Counted from the stretch's first letter, positions 12,005 to 24,217 are shown. The stretch is DNA of 64,000 nt from Apoda limacodes (GCA_946406115.1 OX291555.1:14588001-14652000), one strand, 5' to 3'. Program-made: numbers and translations. The notes: generated by a model not told the origin, from the sequence alone.

Positions 12005-13030
12005 GAGACTTTAACGCCCACCATCGTGAGTGGCTCAGTTCTCGAACCAATAACTATGCAGGGATATCTGGTACTTTCTCCAACGAGAATACCAGATATA
12101 GAGGACCACACGAGCTCCTTACTGGACCTTCTGCTGACTACACGTCCGGACGGATACTGCTTCTCAGTGGATGCGCCTCTTGGCACCTCGGACCACTGTC
12201 TCGATCGGAATCAAATGTCATGCACACAACCCGATCCTTCTGGGCCAACTAATTGGCGTCGTGTGTGGCACTATAAGTCGGCAGACTGGGACGGATTGCG
12301 AGAATTTTATGCATCGTACCCGTGGAGGCAGCTCTGCTTTAGCTCAGATGATCCTGACGTCTGCGCACCCGCAGTCACTGAGACAATCCTCGCTGGTATG
12401 GAATGTTTCATTCCTAACCTGCGAGTAGCTGCCGGCGTCAAAAAACGACCGTGTTTTAATAGGTCTTGCAGAGACGCTAAAATTCTTAAGCAAACTGCGT
12501 ATGAGGCTTGGACCACGGCTCGTAATAATAAGGATCCGAATATTTCTGAGTTAAAACGTAAATTAAATGCTGCCTCGAGGTTCAGCAAGAAAGCAACTGC
12601 TAGAGCAAAATTCCAATTCATCGGCAAAATAGGTGGGCGACTTGCAAGCTATCCTTCTGGGAGTCGTGCTTTCTGGTCGCTTGCTAAAGCTGCCGAGGGG
12701 AACTTCTGCCGGTCGTCGTTACCACCACTGCGAAAGAACGATGGTGACTTGGCCCATAGTGCAAAAGAGAAAGCCGATCTATTGGGCAGTCTCTTTGCCT
12801 CCAATTCGAATATGAACAACGAAGGCGCTGTACCACCTACTATACCGTGGTGCGGTAAGACCATGCCGGAAATCTCCATAACGCAGCGGGAGGTCCGGCG
12901 GGCATTGCTTTCTCTGGACGTTCATAAGTCGAGTGGGCCAGACGGTATACCAGCAGTGGTGCTTAAGCAGTGTGCTGCTGAGTTATGTTCTGTACTCACG
13001 CTCACTCTTCGCGCTTTCCTACCACACTAG
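12001..13030 (+). pseudogene. LINE ORF2: endonuclease C-terminal part and linker
   Basis: The catalytic DFNAHH motif sits in the shifted frame right at 12,007-12,024. After about 12,065 the main frame resumes with DLLLTTRPD and GTSDHC, the end of the endonuclease domain (the SDH motif holds the catalytic histidine). A long basic linker follows (CFNRSCRDAKILKQTAYEAW), then the block SSGPDGIPAVVLKQCA that opens the reverse transcriptase domain. The frame ends at a TAG at 13,028-13,030, caused by a second frameshift. Confidence 0.85.
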
Positions 13031-13696
13031 GCAATTTCCGTCTTCATGGAAGACTTCGAATGTGCACCCGGTGCCCAAAAAGGGCGATAGATCAGATCCA
13101 TCGAATTACAGGCCTATCGCTATTACCTCTCTCCTCTCCAAGGTGATGGAGCGTGTGATCAACAGACAGCTTTTGAGGTACCTAGAAAAACATGACCTGA
13201 TCAGCGACCGTCAAAGATTCGCCACGGTCGCTCAACTGGTGACCTTCTAGTGTATCTCACACACCGATGGGCACTAGCCATTGAGAGTCAGGGGGAGGCA
13301 TTGGCATGTAGCCTAGACATAGCGAAGGCGTTCGATCGGGTCTGGCACCGGGGTCTTCTATCGAAGTTGCCATCTTACGGAGTGCCCGAGGGTTTGTGCA
13401 AATGGTTGGCTAGCTTTTTTTCCGGCAGACGCATACGAGCCGTAGTTGACGTTAGTTACTCTGATAGCATGGACATTAATGCTGGTGTCCCGCAAGGCTC
13501 TGTGCTGTCTCCTACGCTGTTTCTACTGCATATCAATGACATGTTGGACATCAACAACATACATTGCTATGCAGATGACAGTACTGGAGACGCTTTTATA
13601 CACGGGTCGTGCAAACATCCCTCATTCCGTTGTGGAGGAAACCGCGGAGAACTTGTGTCTCAAATCGAGACCACACTGTCCAAGGTCTCTGACTAG
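13005..13696 (+). pseudogene. LINE ORF2: reverse transcriptase core
   Basis: Copies the element RNA at the nicked target. From 13,015 to 13,215 the coding frame is shifted (SSWKTSNVHPVPKKGDRSD, then NYRPIAITSLLSKVMERV). One missing base in the block that normally follows the DLISDRQ motif returns it to the main frame. Then come DIAKAFDRVWH (first catalytic Asp), GVPQGSVLSPTLF, and YADD at 13,568-13,579 with both catalytic aspartates kept. The frame stops at TAG 13,694-13,696. The catalytic residues survive although the reading frame is broken, which suggests a fairly young inactivation. Confidence 0.9.
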
Positions 13697-14479
13697 GGAC
13701 GGGAAAACTTGGTCCGATTCAACCCTTCCAAGACACAAGTCTGCGCGTTCACCGCTAAGAAAACCCCATTCACTGTAGTCCCACAATTCCAGAACACTCC
13801 CCTCTCCATCTCCAAGAGCACTGGGATCCTTGGTGTTCACATCTCCAGCGATGTTCAGTTCCGAGATTATTTGCTAGACAAGGTAAAGCTGGCGTCCAAA
13901 AAACTTGGTGTACTCAACAGAGCGAAGCAGTACTTCACGTCGGGGCAAAGGTTGCTGCTTTACAAGTCGCAAGTCCGGCCACATATGGAGTACTGCTGCC
14001 ATCTCTGGGCGGGTGCACCCGGATAGCAGCTTGGCCCTTTTGACTCGGTTCAACTACGGGCTGTGAGAATTGTCGACGATCCCAAACTCACTTGCGGTAT
14101 CGAGCCCCTAAGTCTGAGGAGAGACTTTGCCTCCCTGTGTGTGTTCTACCGCTTGTACAATGGGTTGTGTTCTGAGGAATTGTTCGAAATGATGCCCACG
14201 GCTACTTTCTACCATCGTACCGCTCGCCATCGGCAGGGAATTCATTCTCACACTTTAGAACCGAAATGGTCGCGTACAGTGCGGTTTCAGAGAAACTTCC
14301 TCCCGCAAACGCTTAGGTTGTGGAATGAGCTCCCTGCCAAGGTTTTCTCTAAGGACTACAGTATGGGGTTCTTAAAAAAAGAAGTTATAAGATTTCTGAA
14401 GGGTCGGCAACGCGCGAGTGATGCCCTTGGTGTTGCAAGCGTCCATAGGCACCTTAGTTGTATCAGAAAAAAAAAATGA
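13697..14479 (+). pseudogene. LINE ORF2: thumb and C-terminal region
   Basis: Continues in the same frame past the TAG at 13,694: FNPSKTQVCAF, then STGILGVHISSDVQF, the conserved block after the palm domain. A second TAG lies at 14,024-14,026. The remainder has Arg-rich and aromatic blocks (SRTVRFQRNFLPQTLRLWNE) typical of the C-termini of this LINE group. The last residues are Lys codons formed by the poly(A). Confidence 0.85.
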
Positions 14480-15199
14480 AAGCATTGATGCGAGTGAAGG
14501 CAGCAAAATAAGTATATCAGGATAAATTATGTAGTCACTGCCTGTGTCTATGAAAATCTGGCGAAATTTTGCGAATGTGTGTCTACAAAACATATTTTTA
14601 TACATATTAAAAGTATAGCAGTCTTAATTGCCAGATGTCATCAAACTTCGAAAAGCGTTTCAAAATTATTCTTGAATCGTTCATTGGCGATGGCGATTGA
14701 GATTGGCTAAAGACTCAGGTTTACTTACATATGTAATACTTGTACATAAAATTACGATCCTTCTTTTGCCTCATCCATTCCATGTTTGGATAAATAAATA
14801 AAAAAAAAATGGTATAATTTTGACCTCGCCTTTTCTAAAACAGACATAATATCATCAAGAAACGATTTCAAGGGTATTATACATTTTAATTATTTAAATG
14901 TAATATTATAAGTATTTAAATGTAATAATCATTTTATAGTAATTTATAGTCACTGATAGCAAATTATTCTAATTTATACGCTTTCATACAAAGTAGTTCA
15001 TTTTAACAGTTTTGCGTGAAATGCGTAATATTTTAACATTAATTTGCTATTAAAATGTGTAAAAGAAAAAACAAACATACGAAAAATATAAATTATGCCG
15101 TTTAGAATCAAATAAAACAAACACACGCTTCGTTTTCGCACATGAATACTAGTACTTCGACCACAATTAATAGATAAAATATACAAAAACCGTGTGCTG
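14478..15199. other. AT-rich noncoding DNA
   Basis: No gene, exon or recognised repeat. Several A/T homopolymer runs. Confidence 0.45.
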
Positions 15200-15405
15200 A
15201 ATTATATAAGCACGGTAACCTACGTTTCAACTCCTTTATTGTGGACTACGGGAACAGAATTTTCCGAAATAAAATGTAGCCTATGTAAATTCAGGGTATA
15301 GCTATCTCCAATCCAAATTCAAGAAAAACCAGTTCAGTAGATATGGCGTGAACAAGTAACAAACTTACTCAGAAACTTTCGCATTTATTATAATTCTAGA
15401 AAAGC
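15200..15405 (+). mobile_element. LINE/RTE-like 3' UTR fragment
   Basis: Contains AAAATGTAGCCTATGT, AGCTATCTCCAATCCAAATT, CAGTAGATATGGCGTGAA and ends AACTTTCGCATTTATTATA. I recognise this run of phrases as a common lepidopteran LINE 3' UTR; the last part recurs near 44,295. Confidence 0.6.
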
Positions 15406-15820
15406 TTAGGTCAAAAAAACAACATATTGCAAAAATACTTCTTGTCAGAGTAGGTAAGCATGTCAAGATAAACACAAGAAAAAGATTTAAGCGTATGGTG
15501 TGCAACGAGCAATATTGAATCGCTTCGTAGCACAGCAATATTTCACAGCACGGAATTTAATATCGAACGGTATGCCATGTTTTTCGTGTTTACGCCGTTT
15601 TAGAAAAATAAGCTTTACAATTACAATGGGACATAGCTGGTTTTGCAATTTTTGAACTAATTTACTTATTTACATCAGCAAGTCATTATATACAGCCAAG
15701 TTTTATATGTTTGTATTTATTTTATAGAGTATAACACAATTTGTTTCCCAAAACTTCTTCGTTCTGAATATTTCTTTTCTTTCCTTTTAATTTCATTTAC
15801 TCGCCTGCCCGTCTAGTTTT

Positions 15821-16052
15821 TTAGGCTGGGTTACACCAAAAAAACTTTGACGTTAACCAGCCGTCAAAAATGGGAGCTTGTATGAAAATTTGCATAGTCA
15901 GCAGTTATATTGAAACTGAAACCGATCCGGCAAAGTTAAGCTAACCACTAGTTGGTTAACTATAGAAATAACAAACGATAGAAATTTCCAAACAATCTCC
16001 CATTTTTTGACGACTGGTTCACGTCAAAGTTAGTTGATGCAACTCAGCCTTA
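15821..16052. mobile_element. MITE, PIF/Harbinger-like (TTA target site)
   Basis: A 226-bp element at 15,824-16,049 with about 53-bp imperfect terminal inverted repeats (GGCTGGGTTACACCAA at the left, the complement of GGCTGAGTTGCATCAA at the right, both running inward to AAATGGGAG). It is flanked by TTA on both sides (15,821-15,823 and 16,050-16,052), the target preferred by PIF/Harbinger elements. It has no coding capacity, so it must have been moved by a transposase from elsewhere. A similar end (CGGCTGGGTTACACCAGCGA) stands alone near 35,989. Confidence 0.75.
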
Positions 16053-16637
16053 TTGACTTATTTTGACGCTTATGATGTTAATATAATTATAATTTCAAAA
16101 CTAAAGAACAAAATCCCGGAGTTGGAATATAATTTACAGTGACAGTATGATTTTTTTTTTTATTTTTATTGCCGTAAACAGCTGCGAACATGATATGAGC
16201 GACCCAAGAAAAACTTCATCTTTTAAATTCTTTGAAATATTTGGTATGATTAATTTAAATGTTGGTTTAACACGCCTCTGGTAACATTAAACAATGGTTG
16301 CATTTAGAAGAGCTTTACTTTTACCCTACAACAGTTGAAAAAGGATAATTAAAAATCGTACCAACACATTTTAAGTCTAGTTGCAGTTGGCGTCAAAAAC
16401 ATAAACATACCATAATCTTATATTCTCACCATTACCCGTTATCGTCTAAACTTAAAGTAAAATGTTCATTTTATGCGAACTTGAGACGTAGGAGATATTA
16501 AAAAACAAACCATAATGTTAGCTGATAAGTGGTACTTAACCTTTAACCCTTCAGCAATTTAGCCTTTATTAAAAGATAGCATTTAACTGCGGTTTCACCT
16601 GCCCATTCATATATATAAATTAAATTATATTAGCTTA
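16053..16637. other. AT-rich DNA, possible 3' UTR on minus strand
   Basis: If the exon at 16,638-16,720 is real, its 3' UTR lies here. A minus-strand AATAAA (TTTATT at 16,565-16,570) sits about 70 bases past the stop codon. Nothing else recognised. Confidence 0.35.
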
Positions 16638-16720
16638 CTAGTAGTACAAGGATACTGAGTTTACTACGACGAATTCGTGCATCTTCCTTTTGCCAGCCTT
16701 TTCATAAATTATTAACGTAC
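16638..16720 (-). CDS. Candidate terminal coding exon
   Basis: On the minus strand a strong acceptor (a long pyrimidine tract ending TTTTGTTTCAG) is followed by an open frame starting in phase 1 and ending at TAG 16,638-16,640: 26 residues, TLIIYEKAGKRKMHEFVVVN then SVSLYY. The GKR is the kind of site at which neuropeptide precursors are cut and amidated, but three residues prove nothing. Phase 1 agrees with the end of the signal-peptide exon at 39,443-39,527, 22.7 kb upstream on the same strand. That is a one-in-three match by chance, and further exons could lie between. No protein family recognised. Confidence 0.3.
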
Positions 16721-17910
16721 CTGAAACAAAATAAAAAAGAAAAATCAATTATATGCGAAGGTTAATGTGTAAGTGCTAGCTAAAACCAAATGGCCATTGA
16801 AGTAGAAATGACCTGGCAGAGATCATCATTGATTTTTTTAAAGGGGGCCATTCATTCAAAGTGCTTAATGCGGGCGCTACACATTGCCTTAATGACTTAA
16901 ATCCGAGCTTAGCTACTAATTGATTGGCCAACTATTGTATCCAAGGTATGCGGCCACAGATTGACCCCAATACCTAATGGCAAATACACTAGCCAAAAGC
17001 ATAGGATGGTTGCTATTACAAAAAAAAAGCTATTACAAAGTTGATGAATACATAAATGATAAAAATGCTTGAAAAAATTAAAACTTAAATTATTTGTATT
17101 TGTGTTGGAGCATTTGTTATATTTTTTTAATCAAAACATTGTTTTTTTTGTTATTACCTAGTGTAAGGCTATATTCTATTTTAATTGAAAAACTATAAAG
17201 ATAAACTGCCGAGTTTCTTACCGATTCTTCTTCCGAACCGGTAATAATTTTTTTAATTAATAATTAAAATGACGATTCAAAAGTGCTGTTTACAAGTCTA
17301 TTTGAATAAAAAAGTTGAGTTTGGGTTTGAGTTAGAGCGCACACTGCAATATAAAACATTAATCTTTGCGCACGAAGATTCGTCTGTGCCACGAACATCG
17401 CGCACATCGCGTAGCAATCGCTCAATAAGTAATTATTTATACCTTTTCAGTGCTTGTTTTTGAAGCCGGATGTTTTTTTGGTAAAAAGTTTTTATTTTTT
17501 TACTTTTGAGTGACGAATTGCTTTTATCCTACCCCAAAAACGTCCATACTCGCAAAAAAAAAATTATAAACAATTCCAAATTAACACAGGCTTTTTTTTA
17601 CCAAAAGTTTAAGTTTCAAATTTACTTCATCAATGTGGGACCAACTCGAAAGTAAACCCTATTACAAAAAAAAGAATTTTGGAAATCTGTCTAAATCCTT
17701 TTTTGAAGTCGGTTCATAAAATGATTGTAATTGACTACGTAATAATTACGTACGTATATTTTATAAAGTACATAATATACATACGATGTGTACCTACGAG
17801 ACCACTCTGCAAGCGCAGTAAACAAGGTTTAACACGCTGGGGAGCATAGATGCATGTACATATTCTATTTGCTCTAGAGGCCCGTTTCCCATTTTATAGC
17901 TTATACAAAT
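16721..17910. other. AT-rich noncoding DNA
   Basis: No gene recognised. A GC-richer patch at 17,370-17,425 (CGCGCACATCGCGTAGC) lies in a short open frame without splice support. Confidence 0.4.
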
Positions 17911-17924
17911 TCTATTTTACAACC

Positions 17925-18185
17925 CATACATGCAAGTGAAACCAAAGAAAATAAATCATCATATTAGATGTCCACTGCTGGACACAGGCATCTTCTATAG
18001 ATTTCCAAAATGAACTAGTCTGACTCGCTTGCATCCACAACGCTAATCCGCAGGCCAACCACTGAAACTGAAGCTGTGTTCGAAATTTTAGGAGATCAGG
18101 TCGTCGCTCTGTCTCACGATTTTTCCATTGGTCTTGTATTCGGACATTTTGATTGATTTTAGTCTGAGAGGTTAGTGACCAACCC
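17925..18185 (-). mobile_element. Decayed LINE 3' coding tail
   Basis: The plus-strand phrase GTCCACTGCTGGACACAGGC matches the same end phrase at 53,088 (GTCCACTGCTGGGCATAAGC); on the minus strand this is where the ORF2 of an endonuclease-type LINE stops. Upstream minus-strand sequence keeps W- and R-rich scraps. Stops throughout. Confidence 0.45.
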
Positions 18186-20040
18186 AGCTTTGACCCAAGC
18201 CAAACATGTCTGTCTGACATGGCCTAATAACAGTTGTCGTATGACAGTTGCGACGGCTTAAAATGCCTTCTGAAGTACGAATAAAACAGGACAAGAAAAT
18301 GTTTCACTATAGTTTAGACTTTGCTTAGATTTTTTTGTAGATCATCTTCGATAGGTTACGACTTACGAGCCCCTCCGTAATGTTAACTTATCTGACATCA
18401 GAAATACATTTTAACAAAGCAAACGATAAAAAATAATAGGGGTTCTATTTCACCCAACAACGCTAAAAATAAAAGTCTTTTATAAATATTTCCTACACGT
18501 TTGCTTAGAGACCCATACGTGTCTTGTTTTAATGCTATTTTACAACTTCTCAGTAAAATATAAATTTAAGAAACACGTAAAATAAAGCCAATACTGAAGA
18601 TTAAGGAATTCTTGAAAACACGTTTTCATCTTGAAAACGAATGGGAAATAAATAAAGTTATATACAAAACAAAGTATAACAATTACAGAAAGCTAATTCA
18701 AACATTAGGTTTTCGGTTTATTTTTATTTTACTGTATTTACTAGCAAATGAACTAAATTTGGTTTAGCTTCTCACATTTAGTATTTTATATATATATATA
18801 TATATATTTATATTATATTTATATCAACTCGTAGCTCAAAGAAAAACACTGTTGCACGAAAAGATTTTGCGAAACTATAGGTATGAGGCAGGGAAGTGGG
18901 GTTAAAATCTGATGTCCACGTTCAAGTGTATAAGGCCTTAAGTTGCTTATTTATATGTGACGCTTGACATGCAGACGACCGATATATAAATCAGTACCTA
19001 CTAACAATAATCAGATTCCGAGCCGTTTGATAAATAACAAAAGCATTCTCGAACAAAATACCAATAAGCTCTTCAACTGGGAACAACAATACGATTCAAA
19101 AAGTTCCTACTACGAATAAATTGTTGTGATCCGATTCACAAGCTGTAGCGATTTCACGGTTATTTAAGATAGTTTAGAACATTGTTGGCGCTGTTGTCGT
19201 AATTTTGTAAAACTACGCGCTTAACTGGTTTTAAGCAAGACATATTAAAATAATGATGCTCTTTTGACCCCTTAATAATTACGGAATTTATAAGGCGTAC
19301 GCTAAAACATTATTTCATTTTAGGCCATTGTTTAAGTTACGATGAGAATTTTAAACTTAAATCTACGGTAGCTAAGCAAAAATAAAAAAAAATGTCTGAG
19401 CTTTATATGAACATAATTACCGGTAAAATTAAAGATATACAGCAACTAAAACGATTCCTAAAATTAATCCTTATAAAAAAGTTTTTATAAACTTTACTGG
19501 ATGCTTAAGTGCTTATATAAATATGTACAAGTATTTTAACGAATTAAGTCATTGAGTAATTCGGAGCAAATGTGATTTAGTTTTAGTTCAGCATTGAATA
19601 ATTTGCGATTCGCTCAGCGTTTAAAACTCGTTCCACAACTAAATTATGAAGAAAACTCAGTAAATAGGCAAGTTCTTAGAAACAAGCCGTTTAAGTTTAC
19701 GAAACTACGTTTAATTAGTTTTCCGTATACAACGGCTCCAATACTAAGAAATTTATTTTAGTCGAATACACATATTTTTATAAATTAGTGAAATGTATTT
19801 TAATTGTTGCAAATGCAAATATACATTTGTATGTAACATTTTAAAAACGCATTCTCATTTTAACTACCTTTTTGAGAAATAGATAGTTAATTTTCACACT
19901 TTTGAAAACGCCAATTTTGCCACCGACCTATCGTTCGGGTAGCTACGTCACTAAAAAAATATTGGTTGTAAAACGAAAGGTTGACTTACACACACTACGA
20001 TTATTAGTAATTACACACATAATACCATAAACGAATAATA
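18186..20040. other. AT-rich noncoding DNA with TA microsatellite
   Basis: A (TA)n tract occurs at about 18,785-18,807. No exons or mobile elements recognised in the rest. Confidence 0.45.
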
Positions 20041-20175
20041 AGTATAGGCAGTTTGGCAGATATACACAGAAACCCAGATGTCGGTGTTAATTTTCATTTT
20101 TCGTTGGCAAAAGTGACAAAAATAACAAAAAAATGCTGAACGAACGGATGACAGATAACAAAATAATGATTATTT
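20041..20175. repeat. Old dispersed repeat
   Basis: Related to 5,118-5,305: both share GGCAG..TGGCAGATA, a TTTTCGTTGGCAAAAGTGACA-type block and GGATGACAG. Diverged; class unknown. Confidence 0.4.
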
Positions 20176-20911
20176 AACGAAAAAAGAACACATCATAAAT
20201 ATGATGAGCAGAAGTTGTGACTATTCGATAAATAGATGGCGTGAATTAACAAGCGAATCAGGGTGACAGGATAGCAAATTAGACTGTGGCAGTCAAAAAT
20301 CAAACATTCGCAAATACACGCAAGTCTTTAGCCATAGTTTTTCCAATAAAAATTTAACTAAAAACAAACGATGTTAGGATAAAATAAATCTAATTCAAAT
20401 AGTTGATGCAGTAACGACCCTCCTACCAGCATTAACTCTACCTACCGTCTAGACTGAGTTATACAGAAAATACTCATTCTATTTTTATAGTCAAGAAGGC
20501 AGTAAAGTGAAGTTTATTTGGTATTTAAAGTGATTCACAAAGCTTAGTCTTTGTTAGTCTGGACGTTAAATATAGGTGATGCTAGCATTTACTTGCGCAG
20601 AATGGAACATGAGGGATTTGCCGTTTTATTGTTGCGTGGAGAAGAAAAACAAATTATGCGTATTTGTTTTCATCGTGTATATTTCAGATATAAAATTTAA
20701 TAGACAAATGTTTAATCAATACTTTTAAAACACTTCGAAGTCCGTAAATTCGTCCTATCTATTCCCAATAAGCATTTCTTGCAAATAATAAGACGGCGAG
20801 TAAACTGCCGATATTTCGGGTCTAATTCGATTATTCCCAAGCCTATCTAATAAAAAAGAACACCGTGTATACAATGTCTAAATTAATAGATTCAGAGCCC
20901 TAGAAAGAAAA
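20176..20911. other. AT-rich DNA with a short protein-like frame
   Basis: Mostly unassigned. A plus-strand frame open over about 50 codons (around 20,548-20,700, including MEHEGFAVLLLRGEEK) looks protein-like but has no clear splice donor and no family match that I recognise. Confidence 0.3.
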
Positions 20912-20913
20912 AA

Positions 20914-21064
20914 TACTAGTCATAAGCTATATTTAGAACGTTTTGTGTTGTTTCTTAAACACATCCCTGAGCTTCAATTAACTTTTAGCAAGAATTCCAA
21001 GTAAAACTCACAAATGTAATTCAGGATCAATACAATAAGTTTTTAAAATAGCTTATGACTAGTA
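20914..21064. mobile_element. MITE-like element with perfect 19-bp inverted arms
   Basis: AATACTAGTCATAAGCTAT at 20,912-20,930 is the exact reverse complement of 21,048-21,066. If the outer TA dinucleotides are the duplicated target, the element is 20,916-21,062 with ends CTAGTCATAAGC, as in Tc1/mariner-type MITEs. Noncoding inside. Confidence 0.55.
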
Positions 21065-21089
21065 TTATAACTTTTATGCAGAACATTTT

Positions 21090-21170
21090 ATTGCAATAAA
21101 CTTTGTACAAAGAGGAAATAAAGAATATAAAACGGCGACGCTAGTTAGCCGCTATATGCGCCTTAAGTAA
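21090..21170 (+). repeat. Short dispersed repeat, copy 1
   Basis: GCAATAAACTTTGTACAAAG, then AGGAAATAAAGAATATAAAA and GGCGACGCTAGTTAGC, parallels 23,090-23,158 (AATAAGCTTTGTACGAAGAG, then CAGCGCTAGTTACTTGC). Two diverged copies of one unit, class unknown. Confidence 0.5.
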
Positions 21171-22084
21171 AAACTTTGAGGTGCCAAACTTTGAGATGAA
21201 ACGGTTAAAAATATTTATTTATACAATGTTATAAACAATTACTTTGCGACCAGAGGCTCTATAATGTCAGTGTACATCCAGCTATTATTAAGGATTCAGC
21301 CGTGACCTTGTTTACACGTTACACCCTATATATTCTCACATGTCTTATTTTGTAAACTCAAAATCAAGATTAAAATGTAAAAAAGTCGAAATGTAAACTA
21401 TATTTTACCTAGTAAACTTTTTTATTTCAGCCTGAATAATAATAGTTAACTTGATATAGAGTTCACAAGTAAGAAAAAAATAGGTTATTCATAATCGTCA
21501 TATCCGTCCTTATTTTTTAAAGAAAAACTTGTTTGCTAGGGATTTAGTAGATACTAAAGCTAAAGCATTCTGAACTTATGAAAATATTTACCTAGTTATT
21601 AATGCCATAATTATACATATTCTTTTTGAACTAGAGATTTCTTTTAGCAGTCGTTAATTTTATTTCATTGAAAGATATTTTAGAGATAGGTTTTTAATTG
21701 CAGAATACTTTTTGATAAAGTGTAAACACAGTAGTTTTAAAAGCTGATATTAAGTTTATTTTTCGAATCATAATTTTTGTTTTGATTTACGGTTACTACA
21801 TTTAGATAATTCTACTTATAAAATTTTATATTTAAACATTTACGTATTCAAATAAAAATATACAAACAAGTCATAAAATTTTTAATAAGATGGATATGAA
21901 ACTGACATTTTTATTTCTTGAGTGAGCATAATTAACACGTTAGTAAACACAAACCCACATTTAGGATAGACGCATACTAATAAAATACTAAACTGTAAAA
22001 TTAAACTGTTACTAGTAGTAAAGAACATAAATCAAAGTCACTTTGTTTCTAACCTTATCTACATCAAGCTGTATTTTATAAATT
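21171..22084. other. AT-rich noncoding DNA
   Basis: No gene or mobile element recognised. Confidence 0.45.
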
Positions 22085-22390
22085 TTAATAAAATCTGAGG
22101 CGCTGAAAGATGACCGATGACATTAAGGCGACAGCCAGACAAAAAAGACATAAGGCGTGGACGCGGTGTCTTTTAAATAGACTGTCATACAAAATGTAGG
22201 GAAGTCTTGCAATGCAAAACATATAGGGCGGACGGGGGCCTTCACCCTTCGTTGCCTTCGTCCTATAACACGCGTCCGCGACCCGTTCTGGTCTTATGTC
22301 TATGCTTGCGCCTGAGGGTTGCCGGATGCGAAAGGCAGAGGAACGTGAGATGTGGCGCACAATGGTAGAGACTTATATCCAGCAGTAGAC
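22085..22390 (+). mobile_element. LINE 3' coding tail, decayed
   Basis: GC-rich block in AT-rich surroundings. The end reads RKAEEREMWRTMVETYIQQ then a stop, like the C-terminus of an endonuclease-type LINE ORF2 (acidic-Arg-x-x-W pattern). The upstream part has GGCGGACGGGGGCCTTCACC and GCGTCCGCGACCCG, typical of the same tails. The tail resembles the fragments at 43,565 and 53,080. Confidence 0.6.
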
Positions 22391-23207
22391 CAAAATAAGC
22401 TAATATTATGAGACCAGCCATCTTTGAGGTAAATTTTTCACAAATAACAGCGTTTGTTTAAAAATCTTTATGTAACTTATATTCGTTAATATGCACGATT
22501 ATTTGTAGTCATCATTGACTGACGTGTACAAAATAGTCTTTATATTAATTTGGTGCACTTAAACATGTGCGTACACGTGTAATTTCTCAAAGCATTCAAT
22601 TGGCATTTGTAAGGCCGTCTACACACTAACCTATTCGAAAACATTTCTTCTTTCTCTTTTTACATAGTATGTCAAAAATATATCGTTACTACGTGTAAGT
22701 TATTATTTAATACAAAATAACGCATTACTTAAGTGGTAACAAATTATACCTTAGGTATATTAAACATGTTGATTTTAGACTTTCTATTAATTATCATCTT
22801 AAATATAATTAAGGCCCCTTAACCACATAATTAAACACAGTTCGTGTCAGTAATGGTGCATATATCAACTTACTTCATTTTCTCTTCATACAAAACTTAC
22901 CTCAAAATGGAATATAGACAGATTATAACACTTAGTCATAAGCTATTTGACGTAATACGTCTGCGAGTTAAGTTGCCACTTTTAGCAAAAATGTTAACTA
23001 AAGCTTACAGATGTGTTGCTGAATTCATACAGGACAGTCTAAGTACCTATAGCTTACGTTAGACTTATATTATTATCTATGTGTAGCAAATTTTCAATAA
23101 GCTTTGTACGAAGAGGAGATTAATAATGTTTAATGCCAGCGCTAGTTACTTGCTATTAATGTCTTAGAAAGATTATGTCGGATCCATTGATAGTGATTGG
23201 TCGGATC
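22391..23207. other. AT-rich noncoding DNA
   Basis: Includes 23,090-23,158, the second copy of the dispersed repeat at 21,090. A good minus-strand splice donor (TTTTGAGGTAAGTTTTG) lies near 22,900, but the frame leading into it is open for only about 14 codons from an ATG. Confidence 0.4.
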
Positions 23208-24217
23208 ATAGGGTAAAATATGGGTGAGAATATCCAAAAAATGGGTAACTCTAAGTAATCAGTCAATAGAATAACGTTTTATTACATTTTATATTATTTT
23301 ATTTTATTTTCAAATTAAATTACTTAACGGTTCTTTATATGGTCACCCAAATTCAGCTTATGTTAAAAATAATTTTATAAAATTACACATGAAACCCTTA
23401 AAACTTCAGTACTATGGCATGTCACAATCCCAAAAACACGCAATCAAATGTCTGTACATTAAATACGATCATTGATTTCAGAAAACCTATTATTTCATTA
23501 TAATTTGTTATATACCTAGTAATCTATGTCACAACCTTTATCAAACAATATTCACACACAGTAATTTAATAAAAAATAGTTATCTTTGTGTCCACTTTCA
23601 TTCGTCAGTTCTTTGTGCGTTGTTAAAACATGAAATCCCCGGCAACTGTCGCGGATACAAGGTCAAATCCTTTTTACATTTTAAATATTCGTTGTTTAGC
23701 CACAGATCCCGCCACATGATGGTCGCCATTACGATGCCATTGCTAAACACGTGTTTACCACGTATATACATACCTGTGTGGATCCAGTCAAAATTTCGGT
23801 ACAGTGGTAAGTCGTAATTTGCTTGAACACCTGTGTTTTATTTCGATTTATGCATAATTTGAAATGATTAATTAAAATGCAGCTTGTTAACATTCGAAAA
23901 TATCGTAAGAAATATTAGTTTCAGAAATAAAGTCATATGTAGTCAGGTTACCGATGTTTCATTGTATTATTTCACTTTTATGATTCTGTTACTGTACAGT
24001 ACTGTATATCTGTACGGAAACTTACTTCGTATGTATGTTACTTTATTAAAGTTTGCCCAAAATGGTTGTAAACGTCATATTTTTCTACCAAATTTTGTAT
24101 TTCAGTTCCGAAATATCGATACATACAAAAAGTGACTGGCCCAATTAAGATCTATATATTACCAATCTTAGTTACCCATTTTTTTTATAAATTTAACCTA
24201 AACAGTATAAACAAAAT

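Larger units (their letters stand above)
11517..14477 (+). mobile_element. Non-LTR retrotransposon (Jockey/CR1-like), dead copy
   Basis: A nearly full-length ORF2 in the order endonuclease, linker, reverse transcriptase, C-terminal region, then a ten-A run after GTATCAG at 14,477. Almost all coding matter lies in one frame, interrupted by two local frameshifted stretches (about 12,000-12,065 and 13,015-13,215) and two in-frame TAG codons (13,694 and 14,024). It copies itself by target-primed reverse transcription when active; this copy cannot. Its 3' UTR is shortened compared with 145-347. No target-site duplication was found. The clade is from motif impression only; Jockey and CR1 both remain possible. 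Confidence 0.93.

Noticed and set aside
20548..20700. Plus-strand exon containing MEHEGFAVLLLRGEEK
   Set aside because: About 50 open codons, but the acceptor is weak, the donor absent and no family is recognised. Left as a note in the region entry.
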